A DNA stretch of 64,000 nucleotides. It comes from RGIG3528 sp963649295 (GTDB taxonomy: Bacteria; Bacillota; Clostridia; Lachnospirales; Lachnospiraceae). The position numbers were made by a program, and so were the translations under genes. How positions within the stretch are numbered: position 1 is the stretch's first letter; every line of letters starts with the position of its first letter. Below are positions 26,154 through 35,159 of this stretch, piece by piece. Below the pieces are notes generated by a model. It was not told the DNA's origin. It saw only the letters and a list, made by a program, of their open reading frames with translations, and did no database searches. Where the stretch lies: positions 50,667 to 114,666 of the forward strand of contig CAVJHK010000001.1 in assembly GCA_963649295.1 (NCBI GenBank). The letters are read 5' to 3'.

Positions 26154-27343
26154 TATCGGAACAAATGATGCGACTCGGCAAAAAGCGGTCGACGATAAGA
26201 GAAATTTTTGAATATGGAAATGCACGTGCAAAAATTGTCGGACGCGAAAACATTTTTGATTTTTCACTCGGAAATCCGAGCGTAAGTCCGCCTGATTCGG
26301 TTACACGCGAAATCAAATATTTTGTGGATACCGAAAAAGCGGACGTTCTTCACGGATATACGTCGGCGCAGGGCTTGCCTTGGGTGCGTGAAGCTATGGC
26401 GGACAGCCTTAATTCGCGTTTCGGAACGCATTTTAATGCGGATAATTTTTATATTACCGTCGGCGCCGCCGCATCCATATGCATTACCCTAAAGGCAATC
26501 GCATGTGCGGGCGACGAATTTATCGTTCCGGCGCCCTTCTTTCCGGAATACAAGTGCTGGATCGAAAATACGATAGGCTGCAAGTGCGTGCTTGTGCCTG
26601 CCGATCCCGACAATTTCCAGATAAATTTTGACGCTTTTATAAGCAGCATAACCGAGCATACAAAGGCTGTCATAATCAATTCGCCGAACAACCCGAGCGG
26701 CGCTGTTTATTCCGAAAATACAATCAAACGCCTTGCGGGGATTTTGGAAGACGCATCAAAAAAATACGGTCATACGATTTTTCTGATTTCCGACGAGCCG
26801 TATCGTGAAATAGTTTTTGACGGAATCAAGCTTCCTTTTGTGACAAAATATTACAATAATACATTTGTATGTTATTCATTTTCAAAATCGCTGTCACTTC
26901 CCGGAGAACGCTTAGGCTATGTTGTCGTTCCCGACGAAATGGATGACGCACGAGATGTTTATGCTGCCGTCTGCGGAGCGGGAAGAATACTCGGATACGT
27001 AAATGCGCCGAGCCTTTTCCAGAGAGTTTGCGCAAAGTGCGCAACTGAAACCTCGGATATTTCGATTTATCAAAAGAATCGCGATGTTTTATATAACGGA
27101 CTTATTTCCATGGGATATTCGTGCGTTAAGCCCGAGGGCGCGTTTTATATGTTCCCGCGTGCTTTGGAAGAGGACGAATATGCTTTTTGCGAGCGTGCAA
27201 AGAAATATGACCTTCTCCTTGTTCCGGGAACCGACTTCGGATGTCCGGGACACGTGAGAATCGCATATTGCGTACAGACAGAAACAATCAAAAGAGCTTT
27301 GCCTGTATTTGAAAAACTTGCAAAAGAGTATGGCATCAGATAG
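26150..27343 (+). CDS. PLP-dependent class I/II aminotransferase
   Basis: Fold-type I aminotransferase of 397 residues, probably acting on aspartate or aromatic amino acids. Visible: FSLGNPSVSPP, the PLP-phosphate loop TVGAAASICIT, INSPNNPSGAVY, SDEPYREIVF, and the Schiff-base Lys in CYSFSKSLSLPGERLGY. The C-terminal Arg for the substrate carboxylate lies in GHVRIAYC. Translation is coupled to the response regulator. asnS follows after 14 bp, so an aspartate/asparagine link is possible but unproven. Confidence 0.88.
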   Translation: MISEQMMRLGKKRSTIREIFEYGNARAKIVGRENIFDFSLGNPSVSPPDSVTREIKYFVDTEKADVLHGYTSAQGLPWVREAMADSLNSRFGTHFNADNFYITVGAAASICITLKAIACAGDEFIVPAPFFPEYKCWIENTIGCKCVLVPADPDNFQINFDAFISSITEHTKAVIINSPNNPSGAVYSENTIKRLAGILEDASKKYGHTIFLISDEPYREIVFDGIKLPFVTKYYNNTFVCYSFSKSLSLPGERLGYVVVPDEMDDARDVYAAVCGAGRILGYVNAPSLFQRVCAKCATETSDISIYQKNRDVLYNGLISMGYSCVKPEGAFYMFPRALEEDEYAFCERAKKYDLLLVPGTDFGCPGHVRIAYCVQTETIKRALPVFEKLAKEYGIR

Positions 27344-27357
27344 AGAGGATATACAAA

Positions 27358-28755
27358 ATGGACATTAAAATTACAAATATTCGCGATATTTTTCGCAGCA
27401 GGGAAAAATTTATCGGGAAGGAAGTAAACCTTGGCGGCTGGGTAAGAAGCATACGTGACTCAAAGAGCTTCGGATTTATTGTACTTAACGACGGCACGTT
27501 TTTTGAGCCGATTCAGGTTGTTTATCATGACACAATGCCAAACTTTGACGAAATTTCGCGTCTTAACGTGGGCTCTGCGGTAATCGTTACGGGTACGCTT
27601 GTTGAGACACCCACCGCAAAGCAGCCCTTTGAAGTTCAGGCGTCAAGTGTTTTTGTCGAAGGCACGTCGACACCCGATTATCCTCTCCAAAAAAAGAGAC
27701 ATACGCTTGAATATCTGAGAACAATTACGCATCTGCGACCCCGCACCAACACCTTTGAAGCCGTATTCAGAGTGCGTTCGCTTGCGGCATATGCAATCCA
27801 CAAATTTTTCCAAGAAAGAGATTTTGTATATGTTCACACTCCCATCATTACGGGCAGCGACTGTGAAGGTGCGGGTGAAATGTTCCGTGTGACTACACTC
27901 GATCCCGAAAATCTCCCCCTTACCCCCGACGGCAAAGTCGATTTTTCGAAGGATTTCTTCAATAAGCCCGTAAATCTTACGGTTTCCGGACAATTGAACG
28001 GCGAAAATTATGCAATGGCATTCAGGAATATTTATACCTTTGGGCCCACGTTCCGTGCCGAAAATTCAAATACGACGCGTCATGCCGCCGAATTCTGGAT
28101 GATTGAGCCCGAAATCGCTTTTGCGGATCTTGATGACGACATTATTCTTGCCGAAAGCATGTTAAAATATGTTATCGGCTATGTTCTCGAAAATGCGCCC
28201 GAAGAGATGAATTTCTTCAATCAATTTGTTGACACGGGACTCATCGAACGCCTGAATCACGTAATCAATTCCGAATTTGGACGTGTAACATATACGGATG
28301 CGATCAAGCTCCTTTCCGAACACAATGACGAATTTGATTACAAGGTATCCTGGGGATGCGATTTGCAAACCGAGCACGAAAGATATCTGACCGAACAGAT
28401 TTTTAAGCGCCCCGTATTTGTTACGGATTATCCGAAGGACATAAAAGCATTTTACATGAAATTAAACGATGACGGAAAGACGGTTGCGGCCACGGACTGC
28501 CTTGTTCCGGGAATCGGTGAAATTATCGGCGGCAGCCAGCGTGAAGACAATTACGATGTCCTCTTAAAGAGAATGCATGAGCTTGGACTTAAGGAAGAGG
28601 AATATGAATCATATCTTGACCTTCGCAAATACGGAACAGCCCGTCATGCGGGCTTTGGACTCGGCTTTGAGCGCCTTATCATGTATCTGACCGGTATGTC
28701 AAATATCCGTGACGTAATTCCTTTCCCGAGAACAGTCAACAATTGCGAGAGGTAA
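27358..28755 (+). CDS. asnS: Asparaginyl-tRNA synthetase
   Basis: Class IIb synthetase of 465 residues attaching Asn to tRNA-Asn. The N-terminal OB fold has VNLGGWVRSIRDSKSFGFIVLNDG. The catalytic core has motif 2 (FGPTFRAENSNTTRHAAEFWMIEPE) in pieces and motif 3 (GFGLGFERLIMYLTGMSNIRDVIPFPR). The C-terminal end matches AsnRS rather than AspRS. The SD-like GAGAGG at its 3' end serves the GH51 gene that starts 2 nt later. asnA at 49203 supplies asparagine. Confidence 0.96.
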   Translation: MDIKITNIRDIFRSREKFIGKEVNLGGWVRSIRDSKSFGFIVLNDGTFFEPIQVVYHDTMPNFDEISRLNVGSAVIVTGTLVETPTAKQPFEVQASSVFVEGTSTPDYPLQKKRHTLEYLRTITHLRPRTNTFEAVFRVRSLAAYAIHKFFQERDFVYVHTPIITGSDCEGAGEMFRVTTLDPENLPLTPDGKVDFSKDFFNKPVNLTVSGQLNGENYAMAFRNIYTFGPTFRAENSNTTRHAAEFWMIEPEIAFADLDDDIILAESMLKYVIGYVLENAPEEMNFFNQFVDTGLIERLNHVINSEFGRVTYTDAIKLLSEHNDEFDYKVSWGCDLQTEHERYLTEQIFKRPVFVTDYPKDIKAFYMKLNDDGKTVAATDCLVPGIGEIIGGSQREDNYDVLLKRMHELGLKEEEYESYLDLRKYGTARHAGFGLGFERLIMYLTGMSNIRDVIPFPRTVNNCER

Positions 28756-28757
28756 TA

Positions 28758-30707
28758 ATGAATATAACCGTACAAAACGAAAAATTGCACAAGATAAACA
28801 AAGGGATGTTCGGCTTGTTTTTTGAAGACATAAATTATGCCGCAGACGGCGGACTTTATGCCGAAATGATCGAGAACAGAAATTTTGAAGCTTACAGCAC
28901 AACAGGCATAAATGACGCCTATGCAAATGCCTATGACGGACTATACGGATGGTATAAATATCCGGCTGATTGCCCTTTTGTTGCGCTTGAGACGAGAACC
29001 GTTAATCCCCTGACACCCGAAAATCCGCATTATCTTCATTTGCTTTCGCGCCGTGCAAATTCGGGATTCACAAACAAGTCTTATGACGGACTTACGCTTA
29101 AGGCGGGCGAATCCTATAATGGAAAATTTTATGCGAATACGCCCGAATTTGACCGTGAAATAATTGTTTCGATAGAAAAAGACGGTGATGTGATTTTTAA
29201 AAAATCATTTCCGGCCGTAAAGGAAGACAAGTGGAAGGAATATGGCTATTCCTTTGTTTCGCCGGTTTCGGTGCGAGGCGCAAGGCTTGTTATTATGCTT
29301 TCNNNNNNNNNNNNNNNNNNNNNNNNNNNNNNNNNNNNNNNNNNNNNNNNNNNNNNNNNNNNNNNNNNNNNNNNNNNNNNNNNNNNNNNNNNNNNNNNNN
29401 NNNNNNNNNNNNNNNNNNNNNNNNNNNNNNNNNNNNNNNNNNNNNNNNNNNNNNNNNNNNNNNNNNNNNNNNNNNNNNNNNNNNNNNNNNNNNNNNNNNN
29501 NNNNNNNNNNNNNNNNNNNNNNNNNNNNNNNNNNNNNNNNNNNNNNNNNNNNNNNNNNNNNNNNNNNNNNNNNNNNNNNNNNNNNNNNNNNNNNNNNNNN
29601 NNNNNNNNNNNNNNNNNNNNNNNNNNNNNNNNNNNNNNNNNNNNNNNNNNNNNNNNNNNNNNNNNNNNNNNNNNNNNNNNNNNNNNNNNNNNNNNNNNNN
29701 NNNNNNNNNNNNNNNNNNNNNNNGAATATATAGACGATGCACTTGACTTGATCGAATTCGCAAACGGAGACGTAAGCACAAAATGGGGACGAGTGAGAGC
29801 CGAAATGGGGCATCCCGCTCCCTTTAATCTTAAATTCATAGGTATCGGAAATGAACAATGGGAAACAGACAAGTCAAGATTTTTTGAGCGCTATTTAAGA
29901 TTTGAAGAAGCTATTCACGAAAAATACCCGGATATGCTTTTGATTGGCTCGGCGGGCCCCGATGTTCATACTGCAAGATACGAAGCCGCCTGGAATTTTT
30001 ATCGCAGGAATAAGCAAAAAAAGAACTTTGCATATGCAATTGATGAGCATTATTATATGTCTCCCGAGTGGTTCTTTACAAATACAAAATTTTATGACGA
30101 TTATGACCGTGACGTAAAGGTATTTTCGGGCGAATATGCGGCTCATCCCGTGCGTACGGGTTCGGTGCAAAGCGGAAATACTTTAGTCGGTGCACTCAGT
30201 GAAGCAGCATTTTTGACGGGTGTCGAAAGAAATTCGGATGTTGTGATAATGGCTTCTTACGCACCGCTTTTTGCAAGACTGGGATATGTTCAGTGGGCGC
30301 CCGACATGATCTGGTTTAATGATGAAATCGCTTACGGTTCTCCGAGCTACCACGTTCAAAAAATGTATTCAGCAAATTCCGGTACGGATACACTTGAACA
30401 TTTGCTTGATTTTGATCCGGAAGAGCAAAGAGTTTATGTAAGTTCCATATTTGATTCCGAATCAAACGAAGTGATATTAAAGGTTGTAAATGCGACGGAA
30501 GAGGATAAGGATATCGGCATTAATCTTAACGGATTTGATGCAGAGCAAGAGATTATGGTATCGCAGCTCACCGGAAATGATTTTAATGACTTTAATACGG
30601 CGGAAAATCCGAACAAGGTTGCGGAAAAGAAATTTGCTGCCAAGATTTCCGGCTCGTATGTGTTTGAAAAGAGAAGCTTTTATATTTTGAGATTTAAGGT
30701 AAAATAG
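28758..30707 (+). CDS. Alpha-L-arabinofuranosidase, GH51 (contains assembly gap)
   Basis: Intracellular-type glycosidase of about 650 residues (no signal peptide) that removes arabinofuranosyl residues from imported oligosaccharides. The N-terminus has GMFGLFFEDINYAADGGLYAEMIENRNFE. After the gap, KFIGIGNEQWE contains the acid/base Glu and VFSGEYAAHP the nucleophile Glu. The C-terminal beta domain ends normally. Residues about 182-322 are N, but the reading frame is the same on both sides, supporting one gene. Start at ATG 28758, preceded by GAGAGG, not the TTG at 28743. Complements the GH43 at the window start. Confidence 0.92.
   Translation: MNITVQNEKLHKINKGMFGLFFEDINYAADGGLYAEMIENRNFEAYSTTGINDAYANAYDGLYGWYKYPADCPFVALETRTVNPLTPENPHYLHLLSRRANSGFTNKSYDGLTLKAGESYNGKFYANTPEFDREIIVSIEKDGDVIFKKSFPAVKEDKWKEYGYSFVSPVSVRGARLVIMLXXXXXXXXXXXXXXXXXXXXXXXXXXXXXXXXXXXXXXXXXXXXXXXXXXXXXXXXXXXXXXXXXXXXXXXXXXXXXXXXXXXXXXXXXXXXXXXXXXXXXXXXXXXXXXXXXXXXXXXXXXXXXXXXXXXXXXXXXXXXXEYIDDALDLIEFANGDVSTKWGRVRAEMGHPAPFNLKFIGIGNEQWETDKSRFFERYLRFEEAIHEKYPDMLLIGSAGPDVHTARYEAAWNFYRRNKQKKNFAYAIDEHYYMSPEWFFTNTKFYDDYDRDVKVFSGEYAAHPVRTGSVQSGNTLVGALSEAAFLTGVERNSDVVIMASYAPLFARLGYVQWAPDMIWFNDEIAYGSPSYHVQKMYSANSGTDTLEHLLDFDPEEQRVYVSSIFDSESNEVILKVVNATEEDKDIGINLNGFDAEQEIMVSQLTGNDFNDFNTAENPNKVAEKKFAAKISGSYVFEKRSFYILRFKVK
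29303..29723. other. Assembly gap (421 N)
   Basis: Unsequenced stretch inside the GH51 gene. Its stated length keeps the frame, suggesting a good size estimate. Confidence 0.99.
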
Positions 30708-30734
30708 GATAAAGTAAGGACTAAATAAGGACAA

Positions 30735-30763
30735 AAAAAGCGGCTTTTACGGAGCCGCTTTTT
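30735..30763. terminator. Bidirectional intrinsic terminator
   Basis: Stem AAAAAGCGGCT (30735-30745) with AGCCGCTTTTT (30753-30763) between the converging GH51 and queT genes. Confidence 0.85.
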
Positions 30764-30809
30764 GTTTTCTTATGCAATCAATGCCGGACTTATGTGAAAC
30801 AGTTTGAAC

Positions 30810-31513
30810 TTATGCAAACAATTTCCCCTTTATCGGCAACAGGGCACGATAAAGTATATTCCCAACAATCCCTGCAGAAATAAATTCGCCGGCAAATACG
30901 GTCGCAAAATTTAAGATATACGGTGTGTCAATCCCATAAAACTTAAGCACAAAGGGCACAATTACGGAATTTGCGACTATTGTGGGGAGTGGCAGAAGAA
31001 ACGGGATGAGTTTTTTTAAAGTTTTGTTTTTTTGGGCTTTGGAATTTGAATTCGTTTTAAGCATACGCGAAATAAGATATGTGCCTGTGGCCCCCATAAG
31101 TGTTGCGGCAGAGCCCATAATCACATCAATCATGATGCATCCGGATGCCAGATTATATAAAAAGCATCCGAGCGTTATACCCAAAATCGCACTTCCCGTA
31201 AAGAAGGGGAGAATACACAGGGCTTCCGAAATTCTCACCTGAATTGCGCCGGACGAAAGGCCGAAGGCGCCCGACAGGGCACTTAAGGCAAAATATAAGG
31301 CAGCCGTAACAGCTGCCCGAGCGTTACTCCCAAAATCGCACTTCCGGTAAAGAAGGGGAGAATGCATAGGGCTTCGGAAATTCTTACCTGAATTGCGCCG
31401 GACGAAAGACCGAAGGCGCCCGACAGGGCACTTAAGGCAAAATATAAGGCAGCTGTAACAGCTGCCCTTGTAATAAATAAAACGTGTTTGTGATCGTAAA
31501 AATTGCTTTTCAT
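30810..31513 (-). pseudogene. queT: QueT queuosine-precursor transporter, broken by a 149-bp tandem duplication
   Basis: Membrane S component for queuosine precursors (QueT/COG4708 type). The 5' part starts at ATG 31513, with AGGAAG 9 nt upstream, and reads MKSNFYDHKHV...TGSAILGVTLG before going out of frame. The 3' part (30810 to about 31316) repeats LYFALSALSGAFGLSSG and continues CFLYNLASGCIMIDVIMGS to a normal C-terminus. The cause is a 149-bp direct duplication that is not a multiple of three. Deleting one copy restores a single ORF of normal QueT length. The two copies differ at 9 positions by my count, mostly synonymous, so a strain-merge assembly artefact is as likely as a real mutation. 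Confidence 0.8.
31168..31465 (-). repeat. 149-bp tandem duplication within queT
   Basis: Copies 31168-31316 and 31317-31465 are directly adjacent and about 94 percent identical by eye. They cover codons for the first membrane segments. Confidence 0.92.
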
Positions 31514-31522
31514 ATTCGATTA

Positions 31523-31564
31523 CTTCCTGGTTTTGTTTTGCGAGAGGAGGACTGCGAACTCTCG
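31523..31564 (-). promoter_or_regulatory. Candidate preQ1-I-type riboswitch before queT
   Basis: On the minus strand, CGAGAG (31559-31564) pairs with CTCTCG (31541-31546) around a loop containing TCCT. An A-rich tail CAAAACAAAACC and the SD AGGAAG follow. Loop TCCT can pair with AGGA of the SD, the H-type pseudoknot plan of preQ1-I aptamers. The location before queT fits. The match to the preQ1 consensus is only partial. Confidence 0.45.
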
Positions 31565-31579
31565 TGATTTGTCATTCTA

Positions 31580-32662
31580 TCACACGACCTTGATAATTTC
31601 AAGCTCTGTTTTTCTTGAAAGATCGATAAATTCGGAGCCGACCTTTATTATGGGACGGGTGAGGCGTTTGTTTAACATTATGATATTGCCTTCGCTTCCG
31701 TTGTTCAATATGACATGTGCTCCGATTTGTGACTGCGCAATGCAGCTTAAAAAAGGCAAAAGACCGCTTACGTTATATTTTTGGTATCCGTCGTCTTCAA
31801 ATGCCGTAAGCACGTCAAATGCACATATGTCATCGCGGTAGGTGCGCTTTGAGGTCATTGCGTAATAAACGTCGGCAATAGCCACATAGCTTGCATAAAG
31901 AGGTATTTCATCGCCTTTTATGCCGTCCGGATATCCCGAGCCGTCATAACGCTCGTGATGATAAAGTGCGCATTCCGAAACATATTGCGGAAGCCCGGTC
32001 TTTGAAAGTATTCCGTAGCCGAGCACCGTATGCGAACGGACTTCCTCAAGCTCGTCTTCCGTCAGTCTTCCGTTTTTGTTCAAAACTTCTTCCGAAACGG
32101 TCATTTTTCCGATATCGTGAAAAAGCGCCGCAAGCATAAGTTCGTTTAGTGCATCCGGATTCATTTGGGCCTTGATTCCGATTATTCGTGAAATTAAGGC
32201 AACTCCGACGGAATGAATATAGACGGTGTCGTCAAGGTCGCGGGCGGATTGCAAAAGCTCAAGCACGCGAAGGGTATTGCCGTATTTTTCGGATAAGGCA
32301 TTTGCCTTTGTTACAAGCGCATCAAAATCATAATGCGCCGTGGGATTTATCATGAGCGACTCAAACATTTCGGACAAATCGCCGGCAATTTGCAATAATG
32401 CTTTTCTGAAATTTTTTTGTTCGGGATCGACCATATCTTTAAATGTTTTTTGGGGCTCTGTATGCAAATCGCTTTCCGTAATCAGTCTGTCCGGGATAAG
32501 AACGCTTACCGCCTGAATACCGTGCCGCATAAGAGCCTGCATTGTTCTCGGCGAAAGTATGGTATTTTTTGCGGACACAACCTTGCCTGCCCCGTCTATG
32601 GCATCCATTGCAAGAATCATTCCGGGACGTATGTCTTTTACCGGGATATTTTTGTTAAGCAT
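31580..32662 (-). CDS. HD-GYP domain protein (second copy)
   Basis: Paralogue of the protein at 21381, 360 residues, with the same three-part plan: KDIRPGMILAMDAIDG N-terminal domain, HD-GYP core, and a C-terminal beta extension (GSEGNIIMLNKRLTRPIIKVGSEF). Core motifs are HSVGVALIS, LFHDIGKMTVSEEVL, HTVLGYGIL, YHHERYDGSGYPDGIKG and ADVYYAMTSKRTYR, so phosphodiesterase residues look intact. SD AAGGAGG precedes ATG 32662. It has its own promoter, and queT lies 66 bp downstream in the same direction. Cellular role inferred as c-di-GMP turnover. Confidence 0.9.
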   Translation of the reverse strand: MLNKNIPVKDIRPGMILAMDAIDGAGKVVSAKNTILSPRTMQALMRHGIQAVSVLIPDRLITESDLHTEPQKTFKDMVDPEQKNFRKALLQIAGDLSEMFESLMINPTAHYDFDALVTKANALSEKYGNTLRVLELLQSARDLDDTVYIHSVGVALISRIIGIKAQMNPDALNELMLAALFHDIGKMTVSEEVLNKNGRLTEDELEEVRSHTVLGYGILSKTGLPQYVSECALYHHERYDGSGYPDGIKGDEIPLYASYVAIADVYYAMTSKRTYRDDICAFDVLTAFEDDGYQKYNVSGLLPFLSCIAQSQIGAHVILNNGSEGNIIMLNKRLTRPIIKVGSEFIDLSRKTELEIIKVV

Positions 32663-32689
32663 AAAAAAACCTCCTTAAACCCATCTCTT

Positions 32690-32718
32690 ATCATACTTTA
32701 TTTATGATAATTTTGCAA
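32690..32718 (-). promoter_or_regulatory. Promoter of second HD-GYP gene
   Basis: On the minus strand, TTGCAA (32713-32718), a 17-nt spacer and TATGAT (32690-32695). Confidence 0.6.
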
Positions 32719-32755
32719 TAAAAACAATGTTTAAGGAGATATAATGTTAAATTCT

Positions 32756-32772
32756 ATGCCGGCAAACGGCAT
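32756..32772 (-). terminator. Possible terminator hairpin after prs
   Basis: ATGCCG/CGGCAT (32756-32761, 32767-32772) with a 5-nt loop and AT-rich flanks, just past the prs stop. The stem is short and there is no long T-run. Confidence 0.35.
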
Positions 32773-32781
32773 GATATTTTG

Positions 32782-33972
32782 TTAGAGATCAGCTTTTGAA
32801 TTTTGTTCCTCACGATATTTTTTGAGATATTTCTGGATGCGTTCGGTCGGGCTCAAGAATTCGCTGATCGAGCGGTCGTGGTTGAGCGCGTCGATAAGGA
32901 GCGCAATATATTTTGCCATTTCGGCTGTTGCATAATAGGGACGTGCAAGAAGCTCGGGCGTCTGGTATACGAGATTTGTTGTGATCATAAGATTGAAGAT
33001 GCCGTCTTCGTATGCCTTGTCAAATGCAGCAAGTCCGTTTGTAAAAAGTCCGAATGTTGCGCAAAGGAAAATGCGCTTTGCGTTTCTCTTTTTTAATTCT
33101 TTTGCCGTATCAAGAAGGCTTTCACCGGATGAAATCATGTCGTCGATGATGATTACGTCCTTGCCTGTGACATCAGAGCCCAGGAATTCGTGTGCGACAA
33201 TGGGATTGCGCCCGTTTACGACACGTGTGAAATCACGGCGCTTATAGAACATTCCGACGTCCGTGCCCGTTACCGAGCCAAAATATACTGCTCTTCCCAT
33301 TGCGCCTTCGTCGGGGCTTATAACCATTGTATGCTGTGTGTCAAGGATGATATCGGGAACCTTCTTTAAGAGTGCCTTTATAAATTGATATGTGGGCTGT
33401 ACGGTTTCGAAGGAATTTAAGGGAATTGCATTTTGAACGCGGGGATCATGTGCGTCAAAGGTGATTATCGAATCAACGCCCATATTGATGAGTTCCTGGA
33501 GTGCGAGAGCACAGTCAAGAGATTCGCGTGCACTTCTTTTGTGCTGGCGGCCTTCATAGAGAAAAGGCATGATAACCGTGATTCTGCGTGCTTTGCCGCC
33601 GACTGCGGCAATAAGTCTTTTGAGATCCGAAAAATGATCGTCAGGGGACATGTGATTTTCGTGTCCGCTTACGTTGTATGTGATGGAGTAATTTGTGATG
33701 TCGACAAGGAAATACAAATCATCGCCGCGAACGGTTTCTTTGATTAAACCTTTTGCTTCGCCCGAACCGAATCTCGGACATTCGGCATTTACAAGATAGG
33801 ATTCCTTTTTGTAATTTTCGAAGTTGATCGTGTCCATTTCGTCATGTACACGTCCGCTTCTCCATTCGACGATATAATCGTCAACCTCTTTTGCGATGCC
33901 GGAACAGCTCTTTAGGGCGATGATTCCGAGCTTTCCGACCGGAATGGTGTTCCAAATTTCATCCTGTGACAT
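32782..33972 (-). CDS. prs: Ribose-phosphate pyrophosphokinase
   Basis: Makes PRPP from ribose-5-phosphate and ATP for nucleotide, His and Trp synthesis. At 396 residues it is longer than the usual 310-320, with extra sequence at the N-terminus and an extended C-terminus. Visible family features: ITVIMPFLYEGRQHKRS, TFDAHDPRVQNAIPLNSF (metal loop), ISPDEGAMGRA, and the PRPP loop VIIIDDMISSGESLLD. Start at ATG 33972, preceded by GGAGGATC. Long-form Prs of this kind is, to my knowledge, common in Clostridia. It follows dnaI on the same strand but has its own promoter. Confidence 0.93.
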   Translation of the reverse strand: MSQDEIWNTIPVGKLGIIALKSCSGIAKEVDDYIVEWRSGRVHDEMDTINFENYKKESYLVNAECPRFGSGEAKGLIKETVRGDDLYFLVDITNYSITYNVSGHENHMSPDDHFSDLKRLIAAVGGKARRITVIMPFLYEGRQHKRSARESLDCALALQELINMGVDSIITFDAHDPRVQNAIPLNSFETVQPTYQFIKALLKKVPDIILDTQHTMVISPDEGAMGRAVYFGSVTGTDVGMFYKRRDFTRVVNGRNPIVAHEFLGSDVTGKDVIIIDDMISSGESLLDTAKELKKRNAKRIFLCATFGLFTNGLAAFDKAYEDGIFNLMITTNLVYQTPELLARPYYATAEMAKYIALLIDALNHDRSISEFLSPTERIQKYLKKYREEQNSKADL

Positions 33973-34008
33973 TTTTGATCCTCCGTATATTTTATTGTTT
34001 GTATGCAT

Positions 34009-34044
34009 GCAAAAAGCGCTTTTTTTAAAAAAAGGCTTTTTTGC
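34009..34044 (-). promoter_or_regulatory. AT-rich hairpin in prs leader
   Basis: Long imperfect inverted repeat with GCAAAAA and TTTTTTGC ends and A/T runs in the middle, between the prs promoter and start. It could be a terminator or attenuator, but no regulator is visible. Confidence 0.35.
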
Positions 34045-34052
34045 CGCGACAA

Positions 34053-34081
34053 ACTTTATCTCAGAAATTATTGTTTGTCAA
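34053..34081 (-). promoter_or_regulatory. prs promoter
   Basis: On the minus strand, TTGACA (34076-34081), a 17-nt spacer and TAAAGT (34053-34058). Confidence 0.5.
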
Positions 34082-34099
34082 GTATGTAAAACAAGCTGT

Positions 34100-35092
34100 T
34101 TAATTTGAATTTTTTTCACGTCTTACCGTTTGCCTTATGTCATTACCATAAAAATGCAAGGTTTGATAATATCCCTGAATACGTGAAGTGGTTCTTTCTC
34201 CGTAGGTATCCTTGAGCTTCATAAAATCCATGTTTGTGGAAATGATTGTTGAACGGTTTTGGTTTAGGCGCTCATTAATGCATACAAAAAAGTTTGATAT
34301 CGAAAATTCGCTTATGAGCTCAGAACCGAGATCGTCGATGATAAGAAGATCGGTATCAAAAATATAACTTCTTGTGTCTGATTCCGTATCTCCTGAGCGC
34401 TTTTTCAAAAAATTTCCGAGAGCCGAAAAAAGCTCGGGAGCGGTCAGATACAGAACCGTATGATTTTTTTTGATGATTTCGTTTGCGATGCAGTGCGAAA
34501 GATATGTCTTTCCGAGACCCGCATTTCCGAACATAAAAATGTTGCCGTGCTTTGTATCAAAATCACGAACAAAATTTTTGGATGTCATAAGCGCCGCACG
34601 GGCAAGTGTAAGAGAATCCGCTTTGAACAAAGGATCCCTAAGATTCTCGTCATAAAATCTCAAGGAAAAATCATCCAGGGTGACATCCTTAAGCGACAGG
34701 TTGATATTTGATTCGGAATAAATCAGATTTATTTCTTTTTGCCTGAAGCAGCGGCATTTTTTGTTGCTGACAAAGCCCGTATCGCGGCAAACGGGACAAA
34801 TATAAATATTTGTGAGGTAATCCGCCGGAAAGTTGTTTTTTGTAAGCAGCTCGGCTTTTTTTTGCATAACCGAATCGATTTCTTTTTTTAGGTTGACCGA
34901 AAAGGGCTCGTTAAACAATTCCGCTTTTGCATAATCCATCGAAAGCGAGATTATTCTGTCGGAAAGTGCCTTGTATTCGGGGATTTTTGTCTGTATCTCA
35001 TTGAGACGTGCGTCATAAAGCTCCGCGGCATTTTTTCGACGGATCTGATACAAATTTATGATTTTGTCGTATTGGTCATTTGTGAGAGCCAT
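34100..35092 (-). CDS. DnaI/DnaC-like helicase loader
   Basis: AAA+ ATPase of 330 residues that loads the replicative helicase during replication initiation and restart. The N-terminal half has a zinc-binding cluster (ICPVCRDTGF, KCRCFRQKE). The C-terminal ATPase has Walker A FGNAGLGKTYLSH, Walker B LLIIDDLGSE and STNMDF sensor 1. Start at ATG 35092, with AAAAGGA upstream; the longer frame to 35176 overlaps dnaD and has no SD. It directly follows the DnaD-like gene, the standard Firmicutes primosome pairing. A DnaA-box-like TGTGGATAT lies just upstream (35105-35113). Confidence 0.92.
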   Translation of the reverse strand: MALTNDQYDKIINLYQIRRKNAAELYDARLNEIQTKIPEYKALSDRIISLSMDYAKAELFNEPFSVNLKKEIDSVMQKKAELLTKNNFPADYLTNIYICPVCRDTGFVSNKKCRCFRQKEINLIYSESNINLSLKDVTLDDFSLRFYDENLRDPLFKADSLTLARAALMTSKNFVRDFDTKHGNIFMFGNAGLGKTYLSHCIANEIIKKNHTVLYLTAPELFSALGNFLKKRSGDTESDTRSYIFDTDLLIIDDLGSELISEFSISNFFVCINERLNQNRSTIISTNMDFMKLKDTYGERTTSRIQGYYQTLHFYGNDIRQTVRREKNSN

Positions 35093-35159
35093 AAAATTCC
35101 TTTTTGTGGATATAGATGCTATGGTATTGCTGCAAAAACGTTTTGCTTTTTGTAATGTG

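Noticed and set aside
29205..29872. Other ORFs spanning the N run
   Set aside because: They are open only because N codons contain no stops. The GH51 frame is the only one with family motifs on both sides.
32744..32785. Plus-strand small ORF of 13 residues with a good SD (AAGGAG)
   Set aside because: It runs through the hairpin near the prs 3' end, opposite to both neighbouring genes, has no clear promoter and encodes nothing recognisable.
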